A stretch of 64,000 nt of DNA from Psychrosphaera aestuarii (GTDB lineage: Bacteria; Pseudomonadota; Gammaproteobacteria; Enterobacterales; Alteromonadaceae), in NCBI RefSeq assembly GCF_017948405.1, contig NZ_CP072844.1, positions 1,364,001-1,428,000 on the forward strand, written 5' to 3'. Shown piece after piece: positions 38,752-48,643 of the stretch. A program made the position numbers and the translations under genes. The notes below the pieces were generated by a model. The model ran no database searches. It saw only the letters and a list, made by a program, of their open reading frames with translations, and was not told where the DNA came from. Each line of letters opens with the position of its first letter. Within the stretch, counting starts at the first letter, position 1.

Positions 38752-38828
38752 CGGTGTTTAGCGCAGCTTGGTAGCGCACTTCGTTTGGGTCGAAGGGGTC
38801 GCAGGTTCGAATCCTGCAACACCGACCA
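38752..38828 (+). tRNA. tRNA-Pro (TGG), copy 1
   Basis: 77 nt with encoded CCA. Acceptor stem CGGTGTT/AACACCG, anticodon stem CTTCG/CGAAG with loop TTTGGGT giving TGG, T-arm GGTTCGAATCC. Identical over its length to the copy at 39157. Confidence 0.97.
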
Positions 38829-38861
38829 TCTTTTGTTTTTAGAATGTAGCCCGTAGGTTAT

Positions 38862-38938
<77 letters not shown>

Positions 38939-38965
38939 TTTGTTTCGTTGACAAGTCTATATTGC

Positions 38966-39042
38966 GGTGATTGTAGCTCAGTTGGTAGAGCCCCGGATTG
39001 TGATTCCGGTTGTCGTGGGTTCAAGTCCCATCAGTCACCCCA
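38966..39042 (+). tRNA. tRNA-His (GTG)
   Basis: 77 nt with encoded CCA, including the extra G at position -1 paired to the discriminator C that is specific to tRNA-His. Anticodon stem CCGGA/TCCGG, loop TTGTGAT giving GTG. Confidence 0.96.
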
Positions 39043-39049
39043 TCTTTTT

Positions 39050-39134
<85 letters not shown>

Positions 39135-39156
39135 TTATCTACTTATATAATATTGT

Positions 39157-39233
39157 CGGTGTTTAGCGCAGCTTGGTAGCGCACTTCGTTTGGGTCGAAG
39201 GGGTCGCAGGTTCGAATCCTGCAACACCGACCA
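39157..39233 (+). tRNA. tRNA-Pro (TGG), copy 2
   Basis: 77 nt, identical to the copy at 38752. The Arg-His-Leu-Pro order matches the E. coli argX-hisR-leuT-proM operon; the upstream Pro copy is the extra one. Confidence 0.97.
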
Positions 39234-39319
39234 TTATTATTATCTCCGTTACACACTCATAAAAATCAAAATATCTTCCCTAAGTGCACATTATTTATTC
39301 TATTTCGGTCCCTTTTGCG

Positions 39320-39348
39320 TGGACGATTCAAAAAGACACAGCTATAAT
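39320..39348 (+). promoter_or_regulatory. Candidate sigma-70 promoter for tig
   Basis: TGGACG (39320-39325), 17-base spacer, perfect TATAAT (39343-39348), followed by GCGCC. The tig ATG is 79 bases downstream. Confidence 0.6.
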
Positions 39349-39426
39349 GCGCCGTCATTTTAAGAACAATAATATTGGGCCCGAGATTTTCATATTGGTC
39401 ACAAAGTTAATTAATTGAGGTAGAAC

Positions 39427-40734
39427 ATGCAGGTTTCTTTAGAAACGACTCAAGGTTTAGAGCGTAAAATTACTATCACTGTTCCAGCTGAAACAGTTGA
39501 AACTCAAGTTAAAGCACGTTTACGTGAAGTTGGTAAAACAACTCGTATCGATGGTTTCCGTAAAGGCAAAGTACCAGTTTCAGTTCTAGAGAAGCGCTAC
39601 GGACAGTCAGTATTTGTAGAAGTTGCTCAAGAACAGATGCAACAAAACTACATCCAAGGCATTATCCAAGAAAAAGTAAACCCTGCGGGCGCGCCTTTCT
39701 TTGAGCCAAAGAACATGAAACGTGGTGAAGACTTAGAGTTTTCAGCGACGTTTGAAGTATACCCAGAAGTTTCGTTAGATAACGTTGATAAAATCTCTGT
39801 TGAACGTCCAGTAGCCGAAGTAACAGATGCTGACTTAGATAACATGATGGTTACACTTCAAAAGCAACAAGCGTCATGGGTTGAGTCAGACGAAGCTGCT
39901 GCTGAAGGTCACCGTGTTAATATCAACTTTGTTGGTAAAATCGATGGTGAAGAGTTTGAAGGCGGCAAAGCGGAAGGTTTTGATTTAGAGCTAGGACAAG
40001 GTCGTATGATCCCTGGTTTTGAAGACGGAATCCTAGGTAAAAAAGCTGGTGAAGAAGTAACTGTAAACGTTACATTCCCTGACGAGTACCACGCTGAAAA
40101 CCTTAAAGGCAAAAAAGCAGAGTTCGCTGTTACAGTAAACAAAGTTGAAGCGCAGCAGTTACCAGAATTAAATGACGAGTTTGTTACTAAGTTTGGTATC
40201 GAAGAGGGTGGCGTTGACGCACTTAAGGCTGAAGTTAAAAACAACATGACTCGTGAATTAGGCCAGGCGCTTAAAGCTAAAGTTAAAGAGCAAGCGATTA
40301 AAGGTTTATTAGAAGCTCATGAGCTTGAAGTTCCTAAAGCGTTAATCGATCAAGAAGTGAATGCATTACGTCAACAAGCGATGCAACGTTTTGGTGGTCA
40401 AATGGACGCGAGCAACATGCCTGAGCTTCCTGCTGAATTATTTGAGCAACAAGCAAAAGACCGTGTTCGCACTGGTTTGTTACTTGGTGAATTCATTCGC
40501 ACAAACGAAATCAAAGCAGATGACGCTAAAGTAAAAGAAATCATTGAAACTCAAGCTTCAGCTTATGAAGATCCTTCAGAAGTAGTAAACCACTATTATG
40601 GCGACGAAAAGTTAATGGAAAATATCCGTAACTTAGCGACTGAAGATCAAGCGATTGAAATGTTACTTGAGAAAGCCAAAGTTGAAGAGAAATCATTCAG
40701 CTTTGACGAAATTATGAACCCTAAGCAAGCATAA
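39427..40734 (+). CDS. tig: Trigger factor
   Basis: Ribosome-bound chaperone and prolyl isomerase that receives nascent chains at the exit tunnel. It has 435 residues (E. coli 432). The ribosome-binding signature [17 protein letters not shown] is at about 44-60. A PPIase FKBP-like domain (about 150-240: [23 protein letters not shown]) and a C-terminal helical chaperone domain follow. Codons are biased toward GAA, AAA and GGT as expected for a highly expressed gene. First gene of the tig-clpP-clpX-lon-hupB-ppiD block, with a GAGGT ribosome site. Confidence 0.98.
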   Translation: MQVSLETTQGLERKITITVPAETVETQVKARLREVGKTTRIDGFRKGKVPVSVLEKRYGQSVFVEVAQEQMQQNYIQGIIQEKVNPAGAPFFEPKNMKRGEDLEFSATFEVYPEVSLDNVDKISVERPVAEVTDADLDNMMVTLQKQQASWVESDEAAAEGHRVNINFVGKIDGEEFEGGKAEGFDLELGQGRMIPGFEDGILGKKAGEEVTVNVTFPDEYHAENLKGKKAEFAVTVNKVEAQQLPELNDEFVTKFGIEEGGVDALKAEVKNNMTRELGQALKAKVKEQAIKGLLEAHELEVPKALIDQEVNALRQQAMQRFGGQMDASNMPELPAELFEQQAKDRVRTGLLLGEFIRTNEIKADDAKVKEIIETQASAYEDPSEVVNHYYGDEKLMENIRNLATEDQAIEMLLEKAKVEEKSFSFDEIMNPKQA

Positions 40735-40773
40735 TTAAAAATCGCATTGACTTAAGGGTTGAATAAAGGATTT

Positions 40774-40812
40774 AATGGCTCGATATACAAAACGTATGTC
40801 GAGCCATTTTTG
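40774..40812 (+). terminator. Rho-independent terminator between tig and clpP
   Basis: AATGGCTCGATATAC pairs with GTATGTCGAGCCATT (one mismatch) around AAAAC, followed by TTTGTTT. It ends only about 15 bases before the clpP ATG. Confidence 0.85.
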
Positions 40813-40826
40813 TTTAAGGAAGTTTT

Positions 40827-41465
40827 ATGATTAACCACAATAGTAATGTGGTAGCTGGATTTGATGATCCAAGCAACGCATTAGTCCCTATGGTCGTTGA
40901 GCAAACGGCAAAAGGTGAACGTTCTTATGATATCTATTCTCGCCTTTTAAAAGAACGTGTCATTTTTTTAACCGGTCAAGTTGAAGATCAAATGGCGAAC
41001 TTGATCTGTGCTCAGCTTCTTTTTTTAGAGTCTGAAAACCCAGATAAAGACATTTATCTTTATATAAATTCACCTGGTGGTTCTGTAACTGCAGGTATGT
41101 CAATTTATGACACAATGAATTTCATTAAGCCAGATATTGCTACTGTATGTATGGGCCAAGCGGCTAGTATGGGTGCATTTTTATTATCAGGCGGTGCTAA
41201 AGGTAAGCGTCACTGTTTACCGAACTCTCGTGTAATGATTCACCAGCCATTAGGTGGATTTCAAGGTCAAGCATCTGATTTTGAAATTCATGCAAAAGAA
41301 ATTTTGTATATCAAAGAAAAACTAAACCGTTTAATGGCGGATCACTCTGGTCAACCATATGAAAAAGTCGCAAAAGATACAGACCGCGATAATTTCTTAA
41401 CGCCAGAAGATGCGTTGGAGTATGGTTTGATCGATTCTATTCTTACTCGTCGCGATTTAAAGTAA
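40827..41465 (+). CDS. clpP: ATP-dependent Clp protease proteolytic subunit
   Basis: ClpP forms the 14-subunit serine peptidase chamber fed by ClpX or ClpA. It has 212 residues, with catalytic S114 (GQAASMGAF), H139 ([10 protein letters not shown]) and D188 (TDRDNF). The N-terminal propeptide (about 1-17) resembles that removed autocatalytically in E. coli. The ribosome site AAGGA is 8 bases before the ATG, right after the tig terminator. clpX follows after an 82-base gap with two inverted repeats. Confidence 0.97.
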   Translation: MINHNSNVVAGFDDPSNALVPMVVEQTAKGERSYDIYSRLLKERVIFLTGQVEDQMANLICAQLLFLESENPDKDIYLYINSPGGSVTAGMSIYDTMNFIKPDIATVCMGQAASMGAFLLSGGAKGKRHCLPNSRVMIHQPLGGFQGQASDFEIHAKEILYIKEKLNRLMADHSGQPYEKVAKDTDRDNFLTPEDALEYGLIDSILTRRDLK

Positions 41466-41474
41466 GTTTATTAG

Positions 41475-41525
41475 TTAACCCACTGGGTTAATACGAAATA
41501 TTTGACTAACATTAATATTAGTCAA
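41475..41525. repeat. Two successive inverted repeats in the clpP-clpX gap
   Basis: TTAACCCACTGGGTTAA (41475-41491) and the arms TTGACTAA (41502-41509) and TTAGTCAA (41518-41525) are perfect palindromic arms. No T-run follows, so they look like RNA-stability or protein-binding elements rather than terminators. Confidence 0.6.
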
Positions 41526-41547
41526 GCTAGCAAAGTGAGGTGACTCT

Positions 41548-42816
41548 ATGTCAGAACCTACAGAAAATGACAGTAAGCTACTGTATTGTTCATTTTGCGG
41601 CAAGAGCCAGCATGAAGTTCGAAAACTAATTGCCGGTCCTTCTGTATATATCTGTGATGAATGTGTTGATTTGTGTAACGACATTATCAGAGAAGAAATT
41701 AAAGAAATATCGCCAAAGCGTGATGCTGAATCATTACCAACGCCACGAGATATTCGTGAGCATTTGGATGATTACGTTATCGGCCAACAACATGCTAAGA
41801 AAGTGCTAAGTGTCGCGGTTTATAACCACTATAAGCGTTTACGTAATGCGGACACAAATAATGGTGTTGAGTTAGGCAAAAGTAATATCTTACTGATAGG
41901 GCCTACTGGTAGCGGTAAAACGTTATTAGCTGAAACGTTGGCTCGCTTCCTCGATGTTCCATTTACCATGGCCGATGCAACAACATTAACTGAAGCTGGT
42001 TATGTTGGTGAAGATGTAGAAAACATTATTCAGAAGCTGTTACAAAAATGTGATTACGATGTAGAAAAAGCGCAGCGCGGCATAGTATACATTGACGAAA
42101 TAGATAAGATTTCTCGTAAATCTGATAATCCGTCGATCACTAGAGACGTGTCTGGTGAAGGTGTACAACAAGCTTTACTTAAACTGATTGAAGGCACAGT
42201 TGCTTCTATTCCACCGCAAGGCGGGCGTAAACACCCTCAACAAGAGTTTTTACAGGTTGATACCTCTAAAATACTATTTATATGTGGTGGTGCTTTTGCA
42301 GGTCTAGATAAAGTAGTTAGTGCGCGTTCTGAGACAGGTACAGCTATCGGTTTCGGTGCCGAAGTTAAGTCGAGTAAAGATGAGACGACGCTAACAGAGC
42401 ACTTTCAAAACGTAGAGCCAGAAGACCTGGTTAAATATGGATTAATTCCAGAATTTATTGGCCGTCTTCCGGTAGTTGCAACTTTAGGTGAACTAGATCT
42501 GGATGCGCTCGTACAAATACTAAGTGAACCTAAAAATGCGTTAACTAAACAGTATGGCGCGTTGTTCGATTTAGAAGGTACTGAGCTCGAGTTTCGTGAA
42601 GATGCACTTAAAGCGATAGCTGCAAAAGCAATGGCACGTAAAACAGGCGCTCGAGGATTGCGTTCAATTATTGAAGCAACCTTGCTAGATACAATGTATG
42701 AACTACCTTCTATGGAAGATGTTTCAAAAGTTGTTATCGATGAATCTGTTATTGACGGTCAGTCTGATCCTATTTTGATTTATGACAATCAAAAAAGTAA
42801 GGCTTTGCCTGAGTAA
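41548..42816 (+). CDS. clpX: Clp protease ATPase subunit ClpX
   Basis: AAA+ unfoldase that delivers ssrA-tagged and other substrates to ClpP. It has 422 residues (E. coli 424). The N-terminal zinc-binding domain uses C14, C17, C36 and C39. Walker [16 protein letters not shown] is near 119, Walker [11 protein letters not shown], and the ClpP-contacting loop IGF (TAIGFGAEV) is near residue 268. A GAGGTGA site precedes the ATG. A terminator lies between clpX and lon. Confidence 0.98.
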   Translation: MSEPTENDSKLLYCSFCGKSQHEVRKLIAGPSVYICDECVDLCNDIIREEIKEISPKRDAESLPTPRDIREHLDDYVIGQQHAKKVLSVAVYNHYKRLRNADTNNGVELGKSNILLIGPTGSGKTLLAETLARFLDVPFTMADATTLTEAGYVGEDVENIIQKLLQKCDYDVEKAQRGIVYIDEIDKISRKSDNPSITRDVSGEGVQQALLKLIEGTVASIPPQGGRKHPQQEFLQVDTSKILFICGGAFAGLDKVVSARSETGTAIGFGAEVKSSKDETTLTEHFQNVEPEDLVKYGLIPEFIGRLPVVATLGELDLDALVQILSEPKNALTKQYGALFDLEGTELEFREDALKAIAAKAMARKTGARGLRSIIEATLLDTMYELPSMEDVSKVVIDESVIDGQSDPILIYDNQKSKALPE

Positions 42817-42835
42817 TATTTGCGCAAGTATCGAT

Positions 42836-42862
42836 AAAAAGGAGTCATTTGACTCCTTTTTT
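42836..42862 (+). terminator. Rho-independent terminator after clpX
   Basis: AAAAGGAGTCA and TGACTCCTTTT form the stem around TT, with a T-run; about 20 bases after the clpX stop. Confidence 0.85.
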
Positions 42863-42872
42863 GCTTTCAGCA

Positions 42873-42900
42873 ATTGAACTTTTTATGAGTCACCCCATAT
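42873..42900 (+). promoter_or_regulatory. Heat-shock sigma-32 promoter candidate for lon
   Basis: TTGAAC (42874-42879), 13-base spacer, CCCCATAT (42893-42900). This closely follows the RpoH consensus (CTTGAAA, N11-16, CCCCATnT). The lon ATG is 39 bases downstream and a terminator lies just upstream. Confidence 0.75.
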
Positions 42901-42939
42901 ACTTAATTATTACTATTAGAATGCAGAGAACTCATCAAT

Positions 42940-45291
42940 ATGACGCATGAAGCAGAACATTCAAACATTCCAGTTTTAGCACTTAGGGATGTTGTCGTTT
43001 ATCCCCATATGGTTATTCCCCTTTTTGTTGGTCGGGAAAAATCTATCGCATGTTTAGAACAAGCAATGGAAAAAGATAAAAAAATCTTTTTAGTAGCCCA
43101 GGTTGATCCAGCTAATGACGATCCAAAGCCGGATGATATGTATAAAGTGGGTACCGTCGCCACTATTCTTCAGTTACTAAAACTTCCTGATGGGACAGTT
43201 AAGGTTTTAGTAGAAGGAAATGTTCGCGGAAAAATTATCAAATTTACTGAAACAGATGATTACTTCGAAGCTGAAGTTGAGCCAATTGCAATCGCAATGG
43301 CAGATGAGCGTGAAGAAGAAGTTTTGATTCGTTCTGCAATTAATCAATTTGAAGGCTACATCAAGCTTAATAAAAAAATTCCTCCAGAAGTGCTCACTTC
43401 CGTAACTGGTATTGAAGATGCGGACCGACTAGCAGATACCATGGCGTCCCACATGCCACTTAAAGTCGAAGAAAAACAAAAAGCATTAGAAATAGAAGAT
43501 GTTCATGAGCGTCTAGAATACTTAATGGCGCTGATGGAAGGCGAGATAGATCTCCTTCAAGTTGAAAAGAAAATCCGTAGCCGTGTTAAAAAACAAATGG
43601 AGAAAAGCCAGCGCGAGTATTATTTGAATGAGCAGATGAAAGCAATTCAAAAAGAGCTAGGCGAAACGGAAGACGGCGTAGATGAGTTTGACGCGCTTGA
43701 AGCAAAAATTGCAGAAGCAGAAATGCCAGAAGAGGCAGAACAAAAAACCAAAGCTGAACTTAAAAAACTTAAAATGATGTCAGCCATGTCTGCAGAAGCA
43801 ACCGTTGTTCGCGGTTATATCGATTGGATGACAGGCGTTCCTTGGAAAAAGCGCAGTAAAGTTAAAAAAGACCTAAATAAAGCGCAGGATATTTTAGATT
43901 CAGACCACTATGGATTGGATAAAGTTAAAGAACGTATTTTAGAATACCTAGCAGTACAACAGCGAACTAGTAAATTAAAAGGTCCAATTTTGTGCTTAGT
44001 CGGGCCTCCAGGTGTAGGTAAAACATCACTAGGTCAATCTATTGCTAAGGCAACGGGACGTAAGTATGTGCGCATGGCATTAGGTGGCGTTCGTGATGAA
44101 GCTGAGATCAGAGGTCATCGCCGCACTTACATTGGTTCCATGCCAGGCAAAATCATCCAAAAAATGAGTAAGGTTGGTGTTAAAAACCCGTTATTCCTAT
44201 TGGATGAAATAGATAAGATGAGCTCTGACATGCGTGGTGACCCGTCATCAGCATTGTTAGAAGTTTTAGATCCAGAGCAAAACGCAGCGTTTAACGATCA
44301 TTATCTAGAAGTTGACTACGATTTATCTGACATCATGTTTGTCGCAACGTCAAATAGCATGGACATTCCAGGTCCGTTGTTAGATAGAATGGAAGTTATT
44401 CGTCTAGCTGGATACACAGAAGATGAAAAGTTAAACATTGCAAATCAGCACTTAATTAGTAAGCAAATCAAACGTAACGGTTTAAAAGCCAATGAGTTAA
44501 CGTTAAAAGACAGTGCAATTATCGATATTGTTCGTTATTACACCCGTGAAGCTGGTGTACGAAGTTTAGAACGAGAGATATCTAAAATATGTCGTAAAGT
44601 TGTAACGCAAATATTAACGAATAAAGATACGAAAAGCGTTGTTGTTGATGGCGAAAATTTAGCTGAATACCTTGGTGTGCGCCGCTATGATTATGGTAAA
44701 GCCGACGAAGATGATCGTATTGGACAAGTTACGGGTCTAGCTTGGACTCAAGTTGGCGGTGATTTACTTACCATAGAGTGTGCAACGGTACCTGGTAAAG
44801 GCAAGCTTGTTTATACTGGCTCTTTAGGTGACGTTATGAAAGAGTCGATTCAGGCAGCTATGACTGTAGTGAAGAGCCGCGCAGAGGGCTTAAGAATTAA
44901 CGCTGACTTCTCAGAGAAACGCGATATTCATGTTCACGTGCCAGAAGGTGCAACACCAAAAGATGGGCCAAGTGCCGGCATCGGCATGGTAACAGCTTTG
45001 GTATCAAGCTTAACTGGTAACCCAGTTAAGGCCGACGTTGCAATGACAGGTGAAATCACGCTTCGTGGCGAGGTTCTTGCGATAGGTGGACTGAAAGAAA
45101 AACTATTAGCAGCACATAGAGGTGGAATTAAAACAGTTTTGATCCCGCATGAAAATGAACGTGATTTGGAAGAAATTCCAGATAACGTTAAGAAAGACTT
45201 GATTATAAAGCCTGTGAAGTGGATTGATGAAGTTCTAGATGTCGCGTTAAGTCAGCCAATTGAGCGAATTTCGACTGAAAATTGCGCATAA
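42940..45291 (+). CDS. lon: ATP-dependent protease Lon
   Basis: Lon degrades misfolded and regulatory proteins. It has 783 residues (E. coli 784). The N-terminal LON domain begins [23 protein letters not shown] coiled-coil middle leads to the AAA+ module (Walker [14 protein letters not shown] near 354, Walker [11 protein letters not shown]). The C-terminal peptidase has the catalytic Ser in [11 protein letters not shown] near 678 and the Lys in [14 protein letters not shown]. It has its own promoter candidate of the heat-shock type. hupB follows after 200 bases. Confidence 0.98.
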   Translation: MTHEAEHSNIPVLALRDVVVYPHMVIPLFVGREKSIACLEQAMEKDKKIFLVAQVDPANDDPKPDDMYKVGTVATILQLLKLPDGTVKVLVEGNVRGKIIKFTETDDYFEAEVEPIAIAMADEREEEVLIRSAINQFEGYIKLNKKIPPEVLTSVTGIEDADRLADTMASHMPLKVEEKQKALEIEDVHERLEYLMALMEGEIDLLQVEKKIRSRVKKQMEKSQREYYLNEQMKAIQKELGETEDGVDEFDALEAKIAEAEMPEEAEQKTKAELKKLKMMSAMSAEATVVRGYIDWMTGVPWKKRSKVKKDLNKAQDILDSDHYGLDKVKERILEYLAVQQRTSKLKGPILCLVGPPGVGKTSLGQSIAKATGRKYVRMALGGVRDEAEIRGHRRTYIGSMPGKIIQKMSKVGVKNPLFLLDEIDKMSSDMRGDPSSALLEVLDPEQNAAFNDHYLEVDYDLSDIMFVATSNSMDIPGPLLDRMEVIRLAGYTEDEKLNIANQHLISKQIKRNGLKANELTLKDSAIIDIVRYYTREAGVRSLEREISKICRKVVTQILTNKDTKSVVVDGENLAEYLGVRRYDYGKADEDDRIGQVTGLAWTQVGGDLLTIECATVPGKGKLVYTGSLGDVMKESIQAAMTVVKSRAEGLRINADFSEKRDIHVHVPEGATPKDGPSAGIGMVTALVSSLTGNPVKADVAMTGEITLRGEVLAIGGLKEKLLAAHRGGIKTVLIPHENERDLEEIPDNVKKDLIIKPVKWIDEVLDVALSQPIERISTENCA

Positions 45292-45491
45292 GTGAAGTTT
45301 TTTTTATAAATTTTAAAAAAAAGGCTTTTCAAAAGCGCCGACTGTGCTAGTTTATTGGGGCTAGGAGGGTTGGTGCGCCTACCTTCACTATTAAAATTGA
45401 TTTCTATCGTTTATTAAAACGGAATAAATATGAGCCTAACAAAAATAATAAGGGCTCAGATAAATAAAAAAACAATATAGGGGATGAAATT

Positions 45492-45764
45492 GTGAACAAG
45501 TCTCAATTAATCGAAAAAATCGCTGAAGGTGCTGACATTTCAAAAGCTTCTGCAGGTCGTGCATTAGACTCATTTATTGAGTCAGTAACTGGTGCTCTTA
45601 AAGATGGTGATTCAGTTGCATTAGTTGGTTTTGGTACTTTCTCAGTACGTGACCGTGCAGCGCGCACAGGTCGTAACCCACAGACTGGTGCGACTATTGA
45701 AATTGCAGCTGCAAAAGTTCCAGCATTTAAAGCGGGTAAAGCGCTTAAAGACGCGTGTAACTAA
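45492..45764 (+). CDS. hupB: DNA-binding protein HU-beta
   Basis: HU is a small nucleoid protein that bends and compacts DNA. It has 90 residues like E. coli HupB. The DNA-binding arm carries [21 protein letters not shown], and the C-terminal helix ends [14 protein letters not shown]. It starts at GTG (45492) after GGGGATG. The 200-bp lon-hupB gap is AT-rich with an inverted G-rich segment near 45357-45378; no certain promoter was placed. A tRNA-Asp gene starts 17 bases after its stop. Confidence 0.97.
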   Translation: MNKSQLIEKIAEGADISKASAGRALDSFIESVTGALKDGDSVALVGFGTFSVRDRAARTGRNPQTGATIEIAAAKVPAFKAGKALKDACN

Positions 45765-45781
45765 TTAAAACTTTTTGATGG

Positions 45782-45858
45782 GGAGCGGTAGTTCAGTTGG
45801 TTAGAATACCGGCCTGTCACGCCGGGGGTCGCGAGTTCGAGTCTCGTCCGTTCCGCCA
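45782..45858 (+). tRNA. tRNA-Asp (GTC)
   Basis: 77 nt with encoded CCA, acceptor GGAGCGG/CCGTTCC, anticodon stem CCGGC/GCCGG with loop CTGTCAC giving GTC. It lies 17 bases after hupB, so it is probably cut from the hupB transcript. Confidence 0.97.
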
Positions 45859-45879
45859 ATAAAAAAGTTCAAGCATTAA

Positions 45880-45908
45880 AGCGCATCTGTTAAGATGCGT
45901 TTTTTTTT
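45880..45908 (+). terminator. Rho-independent terminator after tRNA-Asp
   Basis: CGCATCT/AGATGCG stem, 4-base loop, nine T. It ends the hupB-tRNA unit before ppiD. Confidence 0.9.
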
Positions 45909-45944
45909 ACTAAACAATTTCAAACTCAGCAAAGAGAAGTAACA

Positions 45945-47810
45945 ATGCTAGAAAGAATTAGAGAAGGTTCTCAAGGAATCGCAGCCAAAGTTATCCTTGG
46001 CTTGGTGATACTTACGTTTGCCATTAGTGGTATAGGTAGTTACATCAACAGCAAAGCTGATACTGCTGTCAAAACAGTAAATGGTGTCGAAATAACACAA
46101 ACTGCAGTAGAAGAAGCGTTTCAAAACGAGCGTAATCGTATGAAACAACAGTTTGGCGATGTTGTTGAGCAGTTAATGGCAGATGAAAGTTATGTTGCAA
46201 ACTTTAGACAAGGTATCGTAGATAAACTTGTTGTTGAAGAGTTACAGCGCCAACAAGCAAAAGACTTAGGTATTCGTGTAAGCGATGAGCAAATTAAAAA
46301 AGCAATTGTTGCTATGCCTGAGTTTCAACGAAACGGTCAGTTTGATAACGAAGTTTATTTAGCGTTGTTACGTCAAGCTGGTTTCACGCCAACGCAGTTT
46401 AGAGATTATTTGCGCCAGCAAATGGTTCGCTCACAGTATACAGCATCTTTAATGGGCTCGGAGTTTGTTTTAGAGCACGAAAAAGAGCAATATGCTGCTT
46501 TGAATAACCAAACAAGAACATTCCTACAAGTCCTTGTATCAAGCAAAGCACTTGAGTCAAACGTTGAGTTAACAGAAGAAGACATCCAAGCGTATTACGA
46601 TAACAATAAGTTTTCGTATAAAACCGCAGATAAAGTTGCCGTTGAATATATCTTGATCGACGCACAAAAACTTGCAGAGGCAGTTGCGGTATCAGCAGAG
46701 CAACTTGAAGAATACTACGAGCAGAACATCGTAGAGTTTACAAAACAAGAACAACGCCGAATCGCTCACATTTTAGTGGAAGCTAAAGAAGGTGCCGAAG
46801 AAAAAATTAATCAAGCTAAAGAAAAGCTAGCCTCTGGTGAATCATTTGCTTCAGTGGCAGCAGAGTTTTCTGAAGATACATTCAGTGCCGAAAACGGTGG
46901 TGACTTGGAGTGGTTCGAAGCAGGTGTATTTGGCGAAGCATTCGACCAGGCGGTATTAGCTCTTGAGAAAGCGGGTGATGTAACACCTGTATTTGAATCA
47001 GAGTCAGGCTTTCATATTGTAAAAATGACTGAATACGAAAAAGCAGAAAGTGCATCGTTCGAAGATGTTAAAGCACAAATTGCTTCACAACTTCAACAGT
47101 TAAAAATAGACGAGCTTTATATCGAAGCGCAGACAAAAGTATCTGAAATATCTTTTGAGATTCCAGATACCTTAGAAGATGCAGCTGAAGTTGCAGGTCT
47201 TGAATTAAAAACAACGGGTTTAGTAACAGCTAATCAACTACAAGGCATCGTAAGTAGCCCATCAGTAGTATCAAAAGCGTTTGATGAAAACTTTATTAGT
47301 GAAGGCCTAAACAGCGAACTGATTGAGATAAACGACACTAAATCAATTGTATTTAGAGTAACAGAAAATCAACCAGCTCGAGTTCAACAGTTAGAAGAAA
47401 TTAGAACGCCTATTACAGTTGCTCTTACGCGAGAAAAAGCGTCTGAACTAGCATCTAAAAAAGCATTAGAAGTTGAAGAAAAAGTTAAAGCCGGTGCAGA
47501 GCTAGCAGAATTGAATGCGGATCCGGCCGTGACGACATCAAATCAAATTGATGTTGGTCGCTTTGATACAAAAGTTAACGCAAATGTAAGAGACGCTGTT
47601 TTTGAATTACCAAAGCCAGAAAATGGTCAACCAGAGTATGACCTAGTTGAACTGCCGAATGGTGACGCAGCTGTTGTATCACTAACATCAGTAACGACTA
47701 AGCCTGCTCTTGTAGAGGCGCCTGTTTCAAACCAAGTACTTAACGTGATTGGTCAGCAAGCAGTAAAAGCGTTGATCGATGCGAGTAAAGCGAACGCCGA
47801 CATAGAGTAA
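45945..47810 (+). CDS. ppiD: Periplasmic folding chaperone PpiD
   Basis: PpiD is an inner-membrane-anchored periplasmic chaperone near the SecYEG translocon, with a parvulin domain. It has 621 residues (E. coli 623). One N-terminal membrane helix (AKVILGLVILTFAISGIGSYI, about 14-34) is followed by a SurA-N-like chaperone region and a PpiC rotamase domain (about 265-365: RRIAHILVEAKEGAEEK, GGDLEWFEAGVFGEAFDQAVL). A C-terminal chaperone domain completes it. It closes the conserved block after hupB. Confidence 0.96.
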   Translation: MLERIREGSQGIAAKVILGLVILTFAISGIGSYINSKADTAVKTVNGVEITQTAVEEAFQNERNRMKQQFGDVVEQLMADESYVANFRQGIVDKLVVEELQRQQAKDLGIRVSDEQIKKAIVAMPEFQRNGQFDNEVYLALLRQAGFTPTQFRDYLRQQMVRSQYTASLMGSEFVLEHEKEQYAALNNQTRTFLQVLVSSKALESNVELTEEDIQAYYDNNKFSYKTADKVAVEYILIDAQKLAEAVAVSAEQLEEYYEQNIVEFTKQEQRRIAHILVEAKEGAEEKINQAKEKLASGESFASVAAEFSEDTFSAENGGDLEWFEAGVFGEAFDQAVLALEKAGDVTPVFESESGFHIVKMTEYEKAESASFEDVKAQIASQLQQLKIDELYIEAQTKVSEISFEIPDTLEDAAEVAGLELKTTGLVTANQLQGIVSSPSVVSKAFDENFISEGLNSELIEINDTKSIVFRVTENQPARVQQLEEIRTPITVALTREKASELASKKALEVEEKVKAGAELAELNADPAVTTSNQIDVGRFDTKVNANVRDAVFELPKPENGQPEYDLVELPNGDAAVVSLTSVTTKPALVEAPVSNQVLNVIGQQAVKALIDASKANADIE

Positions 47811-47840
47811 ACATCAAGGTTACTTTAAAAAGGTAATAAA

Positions 47841-47866
47841 AAAGGCTCCTTAGGAGCCTTTTTTAT
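47841..47866 (+). terminator. Rho-independent terminator after ppiD
   Basis: AAGGCTCC TTA GGAGCCTT followed by T-run; also able to act on the opposite strand for sapF, which ends at 47870 and reads toward it. Confidence 0.85.
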
Positions 47867-47869
47867 TGT

Positions 47870-48643
47870 CTACATATCCATGGACTTAAGTAGTTTTTGT
47901 GTTTTAGGGTGCTGAGGAGATTCAAAAATATCATCAATACTGCCAGCCTCAATGATCTTTCCTTGCTCCATTATCATTATGCGGTCACTCAAATAGCGAA
48001 CTAAAGACATTTGATGTGATATGAGCAAATAAGTGAGCTGAAGCGTCTCTTGTAGCTCTAAAAGTAAATTAATGACTTGAGCCCTTAAAGAAGGGTCTAA
48101 TGGCGCTAGAGCCTCATCAATGATAACCACTTGGGGATCTAATATTAACGCTCGAGCAATGCCAATTCGCTGTGCTTGACCACCCGAAAACATATGGGGG
48201 TAATATTCTGCGTGTTCCGGTAAGAGACCCACTTTACGTAGAGACTTATTGATACGTTCCTTGCGCTGTTTTTTATTTAAGCGTGTGTTGAATAGAAGTG
48301 GCTGTTCTAATTGCTCACCAATTCGCACCGTTGGATTCAGTGACTTCTGAGCATCTTGGAATATCATTCTTATGTTTTGACAAAAAAACTTTGCATCATG
48401 CCAATTAACTCTGTCGTCTCCTAGATATAATTCACCAGAGTCAGGCAATTCTGCCCCCGCCAAAATTCTTGCAATAGTACTTTTGCCTGAGCCGGCTTCA
48501 CCGACGATAGCAAGTGTTTCACCGCGATGTAAATCAAATGAAATGGGGCCAATTTCAACATTACGCCCTTTTTTAAACCAGTTAGATTTATCTTTATACG
48601 TTTTTTTAATTTCTCTTACCGAGAATAACGGGATAGATTCCAC
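47870..48643 (-). CDS. sapF: Peptide ABC transporter ATP-binding protein SapF
   Basis: Second ATPase of the Sap importer. It has 257 residues, with Walker A VGEAGSGKSTIARILAG near 50, Q-loop IFQDAQKSLNPT, signature FSGGQAQRIGIARAL, and Walker B VVIIDEALAPLDPS. In enterics SapABCDF binds and imports antimicrobial peptides, though putrescine export has also been assigned to SapBCDF. It overlaps the sapD end by one base and is the last gene of the pspF-sap unit. Confidence 0.92.
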   Translation of the reverse strand: MESIPLFSVREIKKTYKDKSNWFKKGRNVEIGPISFDLHRGETLAIVGEAGSGKSTIARILAGAELPDSGELYLGDDRVNWHDAKFFCQNIRMIFQDAQKSLNPTVRIGEQLEQPLLFNTRLNKKQRKERINKSLRKVGLLPEHAEYYPHMFSGGQAQRIGIARALILDPQVVIIDEALAPLDPSLRAQVINLLLELQETLQLTYLLISHQMSLVRYLSDRIMIMEQGKIIEAGSIDDIFESPQHPKTQKLLKSMDM

